Source of the DNA: Thermoplasmatales archaeon UBA509
GTDB taxonomy: Archaea; Thermoplasmatota; Thermoplasmata; Thermoplasmatales; Thermoplasmataceae
DNA: 39,963 nt
Direction: 5' to 3'
NCBI GenBank assembly: GCA_002498845.1
Contig: DAJC01000057.1
Span: 1 to 39,963 of the forward strand
Shown one piece after another: positions 8,347 through 15,782 of the stretch. The position numbers and the translations under genes were made by a program. The notes below the pieces were generated by a model. It was not told where the DNA came from and did no database searches. It saw nothing but the letters and a program-made list of their open reading frames with translations. How positions within the stretch are numbered: the stretch's first letter is position 1; each line of letters starts with the position of its first letter.

Positions 8347-8444
8347 AAATTTGGACCTACCCACAATATATATTCTAATATAGATAGTCGGGGCCCTTGA
8401 GCATATGCGGGCAAACTTTATGCGGGGAATGACCATGAGCCAGC

Positions 8445-8978
8445 ATGTTCACAAGGCGGGGAGACACGGGAGAAACTGATACCGGCCTCAGGGAAAGAGT
8501 CAGCAAGGGATCAGCCCTTGTGAACGTTGAGGGAACACTTGATGAAACAATCGCTTTCATAGGGAACGCCCTTGCACTGACACTCTGGGATGATGTCAGG
8601 AATGACCTGAGGCAGATGCAGGATGATCTTTTCACGCTTGGCGAACACATAACAACATCCGGGAAAGGAAGGAAGATAGTTCCGGAAAGGACAGTGTGGC
8701 TGGAGGAAAGGGTCAAGGTTTACAGGTCCGAAATCGGGAAAATCCGGCTTTTTGTGGTGCCAGACGGTTCGCAGCAGGCCACATCGCTTCACATGGCAAG
8801 GACTGTCTCAAGGCGCCTTGAAAGATACGCCGTATCTGTCACAAGGGAACTTCAGCTTGAAACGCCAATCCTGACTTATCTCAACAGGATCTCATCCCTG
8901 CTGTTCATGCTTGCCATTGTCTCAAACAAGAGGCAGGGCATAGAGGAACGCATATGGAGCATTCACAGGGAATCATGA
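8445..8978 (+). CDS. PduO-type cob(I)alamin adenosyltransferase
   Basis: A 177-residue protein that attaches the 5'-deoxyadenosyl group of ATP to cob(I)alamin to make adenosylcobalamin. The N-terminal ATP loop FTRRGDTGETDTGL (2-15), the GTLDETIAFIG motif (30-40), the ARTVSRRLERYAV motif (ATP and cobalamin contact) and YLNRISSLLF near the C-terminus all match the PduO family. The start is fixed: an in-frame stop lies three codons upstream. ACTTTATG (8415-8422) is centred about 27 nt before it, so the mRNA is probably leaderless. Possible users of the cofactor are methylmalonyl-CoA mutase (propionyl-CoA from odd or branched acyl chains) or class II ribonucleotide reductase; neither is in the window. 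It ends 2 bp before the convergent end of lipB. Confidence 0.92.
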   Translation: MFTRRGDTGETDTGLRERVSKGSALVNVEGTLDETIAFIGNALALTLWDDVRNDLRQMQDDLFTLGEHITTSGKGRKIVPERTVWLEERVKVYRSEIGKIRLFVVPDGSQQATSLHMARTVSRRLERYAVSVTRELQLETPILTYLNRISSLLFMLAIVSNKRQGIEERIWSIHRES

Positions 8979-8980
8979 GG

Positions 8981-9667
8981 TCAGTCAGTTGGTTCCTGGG
9001 AAATATTGCGGCCTTGCATGGAGGGCAGTTCATCCTGTCCAATAGCGTGGAATGGCCCGAATCTCAATGAAAAGTTTTCCGTGATAGTTTTGATGAGGTC
9101 GCTCCTGGGTATGCCAGCGTATCCCATGACATCAGGATTCAGCCCGCAAGGGCGGATCCTCTCAAATCCGCTGATTGCTTCTGGAGCAAGGTTGATGGCT
9201 ATTCCGTGATATGAAATTCCGTGATCAATTGCCATTCCTATTGATGCCACCTTCTTGCTCTCGCCCTCAACCTGAATCCATATGCCCGGCTCATCACCCA
9301 CGGCTGCAGGGTATCCGTATGCCTTCAGGGAATCCATCATTATATCCTCTATCTGATGCACAAAGCCCCTGACATCTATGCGGTCTCCGGAAGCTATCCT
9401 GAGAATCGGGTATATGACAAGCTGGCCAGGGCCATGATATGTGACGTCCCCTCCACGGTCCGTCTTAATTACCTCAACCATGGGATAATTGTTGGGGTCT
9501 GCTTTCCTTCCAATGGTGTAAACAGGATAATGTTCAAGGAAAAGAAGAACTCCGGGGATCTGGCCTGATCGCACCTGGCCCACAAGGAATCTCTGGAGGT
9601 CCAGGCAGGCGGAGTAATCAATCCTGCCAAGATCAACTGCGAGGTTTGAAGTGCAGGGGTAGTCCAT
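8981..9667 (-). CDS. lipB: Octanoyltransferase LipB
   Basis: A 228-residue lipoyl(octanoyl) transferase, which moves an octanoyl group onto the lipoyl lysine of E2. It has the signature RGGDVTYHGPGQLV (71-84), the catalytic lysine in KKVASIG (K139) and the catalytic cysteine in RPCGLN (C174), both of which act in the thioester mechanism. It is the last gene of the 2-oxoacid dehydrogenase operon. The first 35 bp overlap the end of the E3 gene, and a GGAGGG ribosome site 6-7 nt before the ATG lies inside the E3 gene, which supports this start. In bacteria the donor is octanoyl-ACP. Archaea generally lack a type II fatty acid synthase, so the donor here may be octanoyl-CoA, perhaps from beta-oxidation (inference). 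Confidence 0.95.
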   Translation of the reverse strand: MDYPCTSNLAVDLGRIDYSACLDLQRFLVGQVRSGQIPGVLLFLEHYPVYTIGRKADPNNYPMVEVIKTDRGGDVTYHGPGQLVIYPILRIASGDRIDVRGFVHQIEDIMMDSLKAYGYPAAVGDEPGIWIQVEGESKKVASIGMAIDHGISYHGIAINLAPEAISGFERIRPCGLNPDVMGYAGIPRSDLIKTITENFSLRFGPFHAIGQDELPSMQGRNISQEPTD

Positions 9668-10952
9668 AAATGCCCTCCGCCATTTCCTTCACACCCTCTG
9701 ATACAGTTGGGTGCGGGTGTATGGTGAGACCTATGTCCATTGCATTCAGTCCTGACTCAATGGCAAGTGAAAGTTCCGATATGAGCTCGGAGGAGTGCGG
9801 AGCCACAATTCCTGCTCCCCTGACGTTGTTCCTCTCATCTGTGTATATCCGGAATGTTCCAATTGTGTTGTTCATGGAAAGCGATCTTCCATTGGCCGCT
9901 GCAGGGAAAAAGGAAAGCTTGCCAGACAGTTCACCTGTGTAAGAAACTTCAGGGTCGGAGTATATGACGTATGGCATTGCCCTGTATTCAACCCTGCTGT
10001 CTATTCCACATATGTTGTCTGCAGCAATCTCCGCATCATAATATGCCTTGTGTGCAAGCATTGGCTGGCCCGAGACGTCTCCAATTGCATAGACACCGGG
10101 AACGCTTGTCTGCTTCCTGTCGTTGGTCCTGATGTATCCATGATCCATCTCCACTCCAATATTTTCAAGTCCGAAGCCCTGTGTGTTTGGCTTTCTTCCC
10201 ACTGTGAGCAGCACATTATCTGCGGTAATTGTTTCTCCTCCCTCAATTTTGACAGTGTAGTTGTCGGCTTTCTCCACAGATTCTACCTTTGTTGACGTGC
10301 GTACTGTGACCTTCAGCTCTCTCAGCCGGCGCTCCACAGGTTTCACAAGCTCCCTGTCCACTCCTGGCAGTATTCCCTTCATCATCTCTATTATTGTCAC
10401 AGACGTGCCAAGCTTGGCAAAAGCTGTGCCAAGTTCAACACCTATGTATCCTCCGCCAATAATCACAAGGTTTGCAGGAACCTTTTTCACGTCAAGGATT
10501 TCCCTGTTGTAGTAAACATCCTTCATGGACGGGAATTTGACCGGCACTGAACCGGTTGCAATTATGAGGTTGCTTCCAGTAAAATCCCTGGAGTTGACAG
10601 TTATGGTGTTTCGATCCTTTATGAAAGCCTCTCCCTTCTCAATCTGCACACCGTATGACCTGCAGAGAGTTTCAACACCCCCGGTCAGGCGTCCTATCAT
10701 TCCCCATTTCCATTTCTGCCACTCCTCCATATCAATGCTGATGTCGGATTTCACTCCGGGCATATCATGGAGGTAACCCACAGAATGGGCCAGTTCTATG
10801 AAGGTCTTGGATGGTATGCACCCGTAGTTGAGGCATTCGCCGCCTATACGGTCCTTCTCCACCAGCAGAACCTTCTTGTTCCTCTGCCCAAGGCGTATTG
10901 CAGCGGCATATCCTCCCGGGCCGGATCCTATTATTATGACGTCAAAATCCAT
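9633..10952 (-). CDS. lpdA: Dihydrolipoamide dehydrogenase (E3)
   Basis: A 439-residue flavoprotein that reoxidises the dihydrolipoyl groups of E2 with NAD. The FAD motif VIIIGSGPGGYAAAIR (5-20), the redox-active pair in GGECLNYGCIPSK (C40, C45), an NAD motif IIGGGYIGVELG, a second FAD motif (VYAIGDV) and the C-terminal HPHPTVSE dyad (about H414 and E419) are all present. It is slightly shorter than the usual 460-470. It follows E2 by 4 bp. The ATG has an AGGTGA ribosome site made from the end of E2. It could also serve other lipoyl systems such as glycine cleavage. Confidence 0.95.
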   Translation of the reverse strand: MDFDVIIIGSGPGGYAAAIRLGQRNKKVLLVEKDRIGGECLNYGCIPSKTFIELAHSVGYLHDMPGVKSDISIDMEEWQKWKWGMIGRLTGGVETLCRSYGVQIEKGEAFIKDRNTITVNSRDFTGSNLIIATGSVPVKFPSMKDVYYNREILDVKKVPANLVIIGGGYIGVELGTAFAKLGTSVTIIEMMKGILPGVDRELVKPVERRLRELKVTVRTSTKVESVEKADNYTVKIEGGETITADNVLLTVGRKPNTQGFGLENIGVEMDHGYIRTNDRKQTSVPGVYAIGDVSGQPMLAHKAYYDAEIAADNICGIDSRVEYRAMPYVIYSDPEVSYTGELSGKLSFFPAAANGRSLSMNNTIGTFRIYTDERNNVRGAGIVAPHSSELISELSLAIESGLNAMDIGLTIHPHPTVSEGVKEMAEGIYGLPLHFKPRS

Positions 10953-10956
10953 GCAT

Positions 10957-12168
10957 TCACCTTACCAGGAAATACTCTGGCTTCTCAAGGATTTGCTTCA
11001 CCCTAACCAGGAACCTTGTTGCCATTGCGCCGTCTATAAGCCTGTGATCGCATGACAGTGAAAGATAGGTCTTCATCCGCTCCTCCCCATCTTCCTTAAC
11101 TTTTCTGATCCTGTGTACACCCAGAATCGCCACCTCAGGGAAATTGATGATGGGTGTCGACATCAGCCCGCCGATCGTGCCCACATTAGTGACAGTGAAT
11201 GTTGAATCCTGAACCTCTGAGAGCTTGAGATCGCTTGTTCTGGCCCTGGAAGCAAGATCCGCAATCTCACTGGCTATTTTCAGCAGGCTCTTTGTGTCGG
11301 CATTCTTGACAACCGCAACCGTAAGGCCGTTTGGGGTATCCACCGCCATGCCGATATTGTAGGATTTTCTCAGGGTATAGTTCCTGGAAGTCTCGTTGTA
11401 TATGGCATTAAGGTAGGGGTATTCCTTCAGGGCGACGGTGCATGCTTTCACAAAGAATGATGTGTATGTGACCTTTGTATCCATGGAGGCAAGATCAGAT
11501 ATCATTGTGGAGATGCGTGTCATATCCACCTCCTCAACAACGGTGAAATGCGGTATGATCTGCTTGGACTTGGTCATGTTTTCAAATATGATCCGCCTCA
11601 GACCCCTGGGTTCAAGAATTTCATCCTGAGGGTTCTCCAGCACCGGTTCACGTACCTGTTGCACCTGGGCTGGCTCCTTCTTCACCTGGGTCACGGGCTC
11701 AACAACCTTTTCTGCACCTCTTTCAATGTGCTTTTCCAGATCATCAAGAGTTATACGGCCGTTCTGAGCACTGCCGGACAGGCCTGACAGATCTATGCCC
11801 TTCTCCCTGGCTATTCTCCTGACCGCAGGAGAAGCAAGCACCCTGCCTCCTGCTGGCTGGGCTGCGGCAGCCGGGGGGGCCTCAACTGGTGTTGCTGTTT
11901 CCCGTGCCACTGGCTTTTCCTCAGGGGCGGTTTCTCCACTATCTATTACTATCATTTCAGATCCAACGGTAACAACCTGCCCCTCCTGGAAGAGGATTTT
12001 CTTCACCGTTCCCTCAACCGGGGAGGGTATCTTTACCGTGACCTTGTCCGTCATAACTTCCACCATGTCCTGTTCCCTGGAAACATGATCGCCTTCCTTA
12101 ACGTGCCATTTTACAATCTCGCCCTCTGACACGCCTTCTCCTATGTCCGGTAACTTGAAACTGTACAT
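10957..12168 (-). CDS. 2-oxoacid dehydrogenase E2 (dihydrolipoyl acyltransferase)
   Basis: About 403 residues in the usual three-part layout. An N-terminal lipoyl domain carries the modified lysine in EVMTDKVTVKIPSP (about K42 from this start). Pro/Ala/Glu-rich linkers flank a peripheral subunit-binding domain (ASPAVRRIAREKGIDL... to LEKHI, about 110-150). The C-terminal catalytic acyltransferase domain has SLSCDHRLIDGA, with the active-site His and Asp. There is one lipoyl domain. It builds the core of the complex and transfers the acyl group to CoA. The frame opens at a GTG (12177), and an ATG at 12174 overlaps the E1beta stop as TGATG. The ATG at 12168 is preferred because GGTGAT sits 4 nt before it and MYSFKLPDIGEG is the normal N-terminus. 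The branched-chain type is favoured by homology of the operon to the Thermoplasma acidophilum complex. Confidence 0.94.
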   Translation of the reverse strand: MYSFKLPDIGEGVSEGEIVKWHVKEGDHVSREQDMVEVMTDKVTVKIPSPVEGTVKKILFQEGQVVTVGSEMIVIDSGETAPEEKPVARETATPVEAPPAAAAQPAGGRVLASPAVRRIAREKGIDLSGLSGSAQNGRITLDDLEKHIERGAEKVVEPVTQVKKEPAQVQQVREPVLENPQDEILEPRGLRRIIFENMTKSKQIIPHFTVVEEVDMTRISTMISDLASMDTKVTYTSFFVKACTVALKEYPYLNAIYNETSRNYTLRKSYNIGMAVDTPNGLTVAVVKNADTKSLLKIASEIADLASRARTSDLKLSEVQDSTFTVTNVGTIGGLMSTPIINFPEVAILGVHRIRKVKEDGEERMKTYLSLSCDHRLIDGAMATRFLVRVKQILEKPEYFLVR

Positions 12169-12173
12169 TTTCA

Positions 12174-13142
12174 TCACCTGAATTTCAGAAGCCTGTCAAC
12201 GGCATCCATTATCCTCTTCTCATTCGGAAGATAATGATCCTCAAGCCTGTATGGAAACGGTGTGTCCGGTCCGGTTACCCTGAGTATTGGAGCATAGAGG
12301 TATTCAATCATCCTTTCAGATATCATTGCGGAAATCTCAGCACCCATTCCCAGCGTCCTTGGAGCCTCATGCACAATCATCACCCTGCCTGTTTTCTTCA
12401 CGGATGCAGAGATGGCATCAATATCCAGCGGGCTGAGAGTCATCAGGTCAATAACATCGGCATCCACCTTGTTCTTTTCAACTGCTGCTGCCACCGTGGG
12501 TACCATTGAACCATATGTGATGATGGTGATGGAATCCCCTTCCCTAACCTTCCGTGCTTTTCCTATCTGCACCTTGTAGTCCTGGTCAGGAACATCCATC
12601 TTCTGGAACCTGTAGAGTTTCTTGGGTTCAAGGAAGATCACCGGATCGCCAAGGTCAAGAGAGGCTGAAAGTAGCCCCTTTGCATCATAGGGATTTGAGG
12701 GTGTCACAACAGTGAGACCTGCAGTGTGCACGAAGTATGATTCCCCGCTCTGGGAATGATACAGTCCACCGCGTATTCCTCCTCCATAGGGAGTCCTGAG
12801 GACAAGAGGAACAGTGATTTTTCCTGCAGTCCTGTACCTCATCTTTGCCATCTGGTTGATGATCTGATCCATTGCTGTGTATATGAAGTCCTGGAACTGG
12901 ATCTCAGGGACGGGCTTGAGCCCGTAGACAGCCATTCCAATGGCCATTCCAACTATCCCAAGTTCTGTAAGGGGGGTATCTATCACCCTCTGCTGCCCGT
13001 ACTTGCTCTGAAGGCCGTCCGTGACCCTGAACACACCCCCGTCTTTTCCGATGTCCTCACCCAGCAGGATTATGGAATCATCTGCAGCCATCTTCATGTC
13101 AAGTGTGCTGTTTATTGCCTGTACCATGTTCATTGTGCTCAA
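12174..13142 (-). CDS. 2-oxoacid dehydrogenase E1 beta
   Basis: A 322-residue beta subunit of the heterotetrameric thiamin-diphosphate E1, which decarboxylates the 2-oxoacid. Recognised by GEDIGKDGGVFRVTDGLQ (28-45), the TPLTELGIVGMAIGMA segment, FQDFIYTAMDQIINQ, and the YGGGIRGGLYHSQSGE loop containing the beta-subunit histidine. The branched-chain/pyruvate acceptor type is likely. The first codon is a TTG overlapping the E1alpha stop by 4 bp. It is preferred because GGTGA lies 6 nt before it. ATGs at 13133 and 13127 are alternatives that lack good ribosome-site spacing. Confidence 0.94.
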   Translation of the reverse strand: MSTMNMVQAINSTLDMKMAADDSIILLGEDIGKDGGVFRVTDGLQSKYGQQRVIDTPLTELGIVGMAIGMAVYGLKPVPEIQFQDFIYTAMDQIINQMAKMRYRTAGKITVPLVLRTPYGGGIRGGLYHSQSGESYFVHTAGLTVVTPSNPYDAKGLLSASLDLGDPVIFLEPKKLYRFQKMDVPDQDYKVQIGKARKVREGDSITIITYGSMVPTVAAAVEKNKVDADVIDLMTLSPLDIDAISASVKKTGRVMIVHEAPRTLGMGAEISAMISERMIEYLYAPILRVTGPDTPFPYRLEDHYLPNEKRIMDAVDRLLKFR

Positions 13143-14152
13143 AGGATCTCACCCTTTTCCTCTTTTATTATCCATGTCTCATCCTTGTATACGTCCTGGA
13201 ACATCGTTTCAGGATCTGGTGCCGGTATCTTCTCCTGCTGATCAAACTTCTCGTTGACAATCCTGACAGATTCACTTTTCACCTTTTCCACGAGCTGATC
13301 GTTGATCAATCCCATGGCCTTCATGGCATTCTGAGTAACCACTATGGGATCGCGATCGGATCCATCCTGAACTATATCGCTCTCATACTTCGTTGGATCG
13401 TCAGATGTGGAGTGCGGTCCCATCCTGAAGCATCTGGCCTCAAGAAGCGCCGGGCCTTTCCCGGACCTCACATGATCCACAGCCTGCTGTGCAACCTTGT
13501 ACATTTCAACCATGTTGTTGCCGTCTGCCTTGAAGCCTGCCATTCCATAGGCTTCAGCCTTTTTCCATATCTCCGTTTTTGTCTGTTTCTCAACGGGAAG
13601 TGAAATTGCAAGGCCGTTGTTTTCGCAGAAGAACAGAACGGGGAGGTTGAAGACTGCAGCCATGTTCATGGCAGAGTGAAAATCTGGTGTGGAGGAGGAG
13701 CCGTCGCCGAAGCTCGCAACCACTATTCCCGGCTCATGGCGGTAGACCTTGGCAAACGCCGTACCCACAGCAAGGGGCAGGTTGGTTGCAACAGGGCTGG
13801 GAACAGACATGAAGTTGTAATCCCTGGCAACCAGGTGGCTTGGCATCTGCCGGCCCTTTGCAAGATCATCCCTGTTTCCGAATACCTGATTCAGTATTAT
13901 TTCAAGGGGAACGCCACGATGCAGCATCATTGGCACGTCCCTGTAATACTCATAGAGCAGGTCATCCTTGGATAGCGCCATGGAGAGCCCTATCTGCGCA
14001 GCCTCCTGGCCCATGGTGGGAGTATAGAAGCCCACCCTTCCCTGCCTCTGTGCTGTTATAATCTTCTTGTCAAGGGTCCTGGAAAGAATCATTGCCCCAA
14101 AACCCCTGATGTGCTTTTCCTTCTCTACCTGTTCATTAATTACTTCAGTCAT
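13139..14152 (-). CDS. 2-oxoacid dehydrogenase E1 alpha
   Basis: A 337-residue alpha subunit of E1. The thiamin-diphosphate motif runs from FGDGSSSTPDFHSAMNMAA to CENNGLAIS (about 167-204; GDG..NN). GFYTPTMGQEAAQIG and the phosphorylation-loop-like segment RMGPHSTSDDPTKY (histidine that contacts ThDP) are present. The STSDDPTKY form is like branched-chain 2-oxoacid E1, in keeping with the T. acidophilum complex, which works on branched-chain 2-oxoacids and pyruvate. GGAGGT lies 6 nt before the ATG, which overlaps the end of lipA by 8 bp. Confidence 0.94.
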   Translation of the reverse strand: MTEVINEQVEKEKHIRGFGAMILSRTLDKKIITAQRQGRVGFYTPTMGQEAAQIGLSMALSKDDLLYEYYRDVPMMLHRGVPLEIILNQVFGNRDDLAKGRQMPSHLVARDYNFMSVPSPVATNLPLAVGTAFAKVYRHEPGIVVASFGDGSSSTPDFHSAMNMAAVFNLPVLFFCENNGLAISLPVEKQTKTEIWKKAEAYGMAGFKADGNNMVEMYKVAQQAVDHVRSGKGPALLEARCFRMGPHSTSDDPTKYESDIVQDGSDRDPIVVTQNAMKAMGLINDQLVEKVKSESVRIVNEKFDQQEKIPAPDPETMFQDVYKDETWIIKEEKGEIL

Positions 14153-15002
14153 TTTTCAACCTCCTTTTTGCCCATGCCTCCGCAGCCCTGTAGGATGTCC
14201 TCACAAGGGGACCGGAAGCCACGAATGAGAATCCCATGGAATAGGCCATCTTCTCAAATTTGCTGAACCTCTCCACAGGGGAATACTCCACAACCTCAAG
14301 CTGCATCCTGGATGGACGCAGGTACTGCCCAATCGTTACGATGTCCACACCTGCTGACCTGAGATCCTCCAGGGTCTCTGCAACCTCATCATCCTGCTCG
14401 CCAAGTCCCAGCATTATGGACGATTTAGTCAGCATTTCCGGATTAACTGCCTTCACAAACCTCAGAAGTTCAAGAGACTGATCATAGCCGGCTCTTGGAT
14501 CCCTGACCCCTGGCGTAAGCCTTCTTACAGTCTCCACGTTGTGTGCAAGAACCGATGGCTCAGCATCTATTATCATACGAATTAGATCTTTTTCCCCACG
14601 GAAATCAGGAATGAGAACTTCCACATGTGGGATTTCCTGCTTCACCCTGCTGATCACACTGGAAAAGTGGTGCGCTCCCTGGTCCGGGAGATCGTCCCTG
14701 TCGACCGATGTGATGACAACATAGCTGAGTTCCATAAGTTTTGCGGCCTGCGCAACTTTTTCAGGCTCATCCGGATCAAGGGGCTGCATCCTTCCGTGGG
14801 TTACAGAACAGAATCTGCATCCTCGAGAGCAGTTGCTGCCCATTATCATAAACGTGGCCGTGCCAGATCCCCAGCATTCTGCCACATTTGGACACCTGGC
14901 CTCTTCACATACAGTATGAAGAGTACGTGCATGGATAGTTTCCCTCAGCCTGACATAATTCTCACCTGAGGGTATGTTAACCTTGACGTATTCCGGTCTC
15001 AC
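14145..15002 (-). CDS. lipA: Lipoyl synthase LipA (GTG start)
   Basis: A 285-residue radical-SAM enzyme that inserts two sulfurs into the protein-bound octanoyl group. The auxiliary cluster cysteines are C32, C37 and C43 (CEEARCPNVAECW). The radical-SAM cluster cysteines are C58, C62 and C65 (CSRGCRFC). The C-terminal RTSY supplies the serine ligand of the auxiliary cluster. It is the first gene of the lipA-E1alpha-E1beta-E2-E3-lipB operon. The start codon is GTG: an in-frame stop (TGA) lies two codons upstream, leaving no other start. AATATAATA (15018-15026, minus strand) is centred about 20-24 nt upstream, suggesting leaderless transcription. This is classical LipA, not the two-protein LipS1/LipS2 type used by some archaea. 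Confidence 0.95.
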   Translation of the reverse strand: MRPEYVKVNIPSGENYVRLRETIHARTLHTVCEEARCPNVAECWGSGTATFMIMGSNCSRGCRFCSVTHGRMQPLDPDEPEKVAQAAKLMELSYVVITSVDRDDLPDQGAHHFSSVISRVKQEIPHVEVLIPDFRGEKDLIRMIIDAEPSVLAHNVETVRRLTPGVRDPRAGYDQSLELLRFVKAVNPEMLTKSSIMLGLGEQDDEVAETLEDLRSAGVDIVTIGQYLRPSRMQLEVVEYSPVERFSKFEKMAYSMGFSFVASGPLVRTSYRAAEAWAKRRLKND

Positions 15003-15179
15003 AGTTCAATATGCAAATATTATATTCATAGCTATCGTTCTGAAAATACTGAAATTGACCATAAATGTATCACAATGTTTTTATAGAGGCCATGGAAACA
15101 GTTTTTTTCGCATTCTTCCAGTCCTTTCCAGGCATGATAAAATTCCAGGAAACAGTGTGAACATCATATCCTGCCAACA

Positions 15180-15638
15180 TCAGGGGCCAACAACAAGCGT
15201 CACCACAAGATTTCCAACGAAGTTGGCGGAGGGTGTTGAAACAGTGAATGAAAGTGTTGCGGTAGAGCCTGGTTTCAGAAGAATGGGGAGATTGGATGAT
15301 GATTTTATCATGAATCCAGACGTATCAGAGGATATTGAGAGAACAGAGCTGGGTGAAGTGCCCCTGTCACGGAGGGTTATGGTAAATGTATGATCCGTGC
15401 CGCCGGATATTGTATGGACATTCTCCTGAATATACTGGACAGACGGCCCAAGATTTCCGGAACCTGCTGTGTATTGCATATTAACCTGAAGCCACATCAC
15501 ATTCACGGTATCCCCGGTGCTCATGTGTGAAAATGCGAAGTATCCCGAAACAATGATAATAACAGCAATGGCAACATAGGTCATCCTTTTTCTGTTGGTC
15601 TTCAGTTCCGGAGAGTACTGGGATTCAATGGGCTGCAT
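15180..15638 (-). CDS. Membrane-anchored protein of unknown function
   Basis: About 152 residues. After a short charged N-terminus (..KTNRKRM) there is one hydrophobic helix (TYVAIAVIIIVSGYFAF, about 19-35), followed by a Ser/Thr/Gly-rich, beta-strand-like outer domain. Strands with GSTATLSFTVSTPS near the end give it an Ig-like or CARDB-like look. The basic-then-hydrophobic N-terminus resembles archaeal pilin or secreted-protein signals, but no clear type III cleavage motif is seen. The frame is open to an ATG at 15746; the ATG at 15638 is chosen because AATAAATAA (15661-15669; TTATTTATT on the coding strand) is centred 27 nt upstream. It is divergent from the membrane Fe-S gene. No function can be named. 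Confidence 0.65.
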   Translation of the reverse strand: MQPIESQYSPELKTNRKRMTYVAIAVIIIVSGYFAFSHMSTGDTVNVMWLQVNMQYTAGSGNLGPSVQYIQENVHTISGGTDHTFTITLRDRGTSPSSVLSISSDTSGFMIKSSSNLPILLKPGSTATLSFTVSTPSANFVGNLVVTLVVGP

Positions 15639-15751
15639 GCTGATGAGTGATTGCAGATTCAATAAATAAGCCTGATCACTCAGAATCATCTCACCATCCC
15701 TGATGACCGAATTCGTCAGGAACGTAAGGAAGAATGCTGTCTGCAAACAAC

Positions 15752-15759
15752 TTATATAT
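15752..15759 (+). promoter_or_regulatory. TATA box of the membrane Fe-S oxidoreductase gene
   Basis: TTATATAT is centred 27 nt before the ATG at 15783, the spacing expected for a leaderless archaeal mRNA. Confidence 0.6.
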
Positions 15760-15782
15760 GTAACCCGTGATAACCAGAACTG

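Noticed and set aside
15639..15746. Longer N-terminus of the membrane-anchored protein beside the EMR-like gene
   Set aside because: It would put the promoter element (15661-15669) inside the gene; a TATA box is correctly placed for the ATG at 15638.
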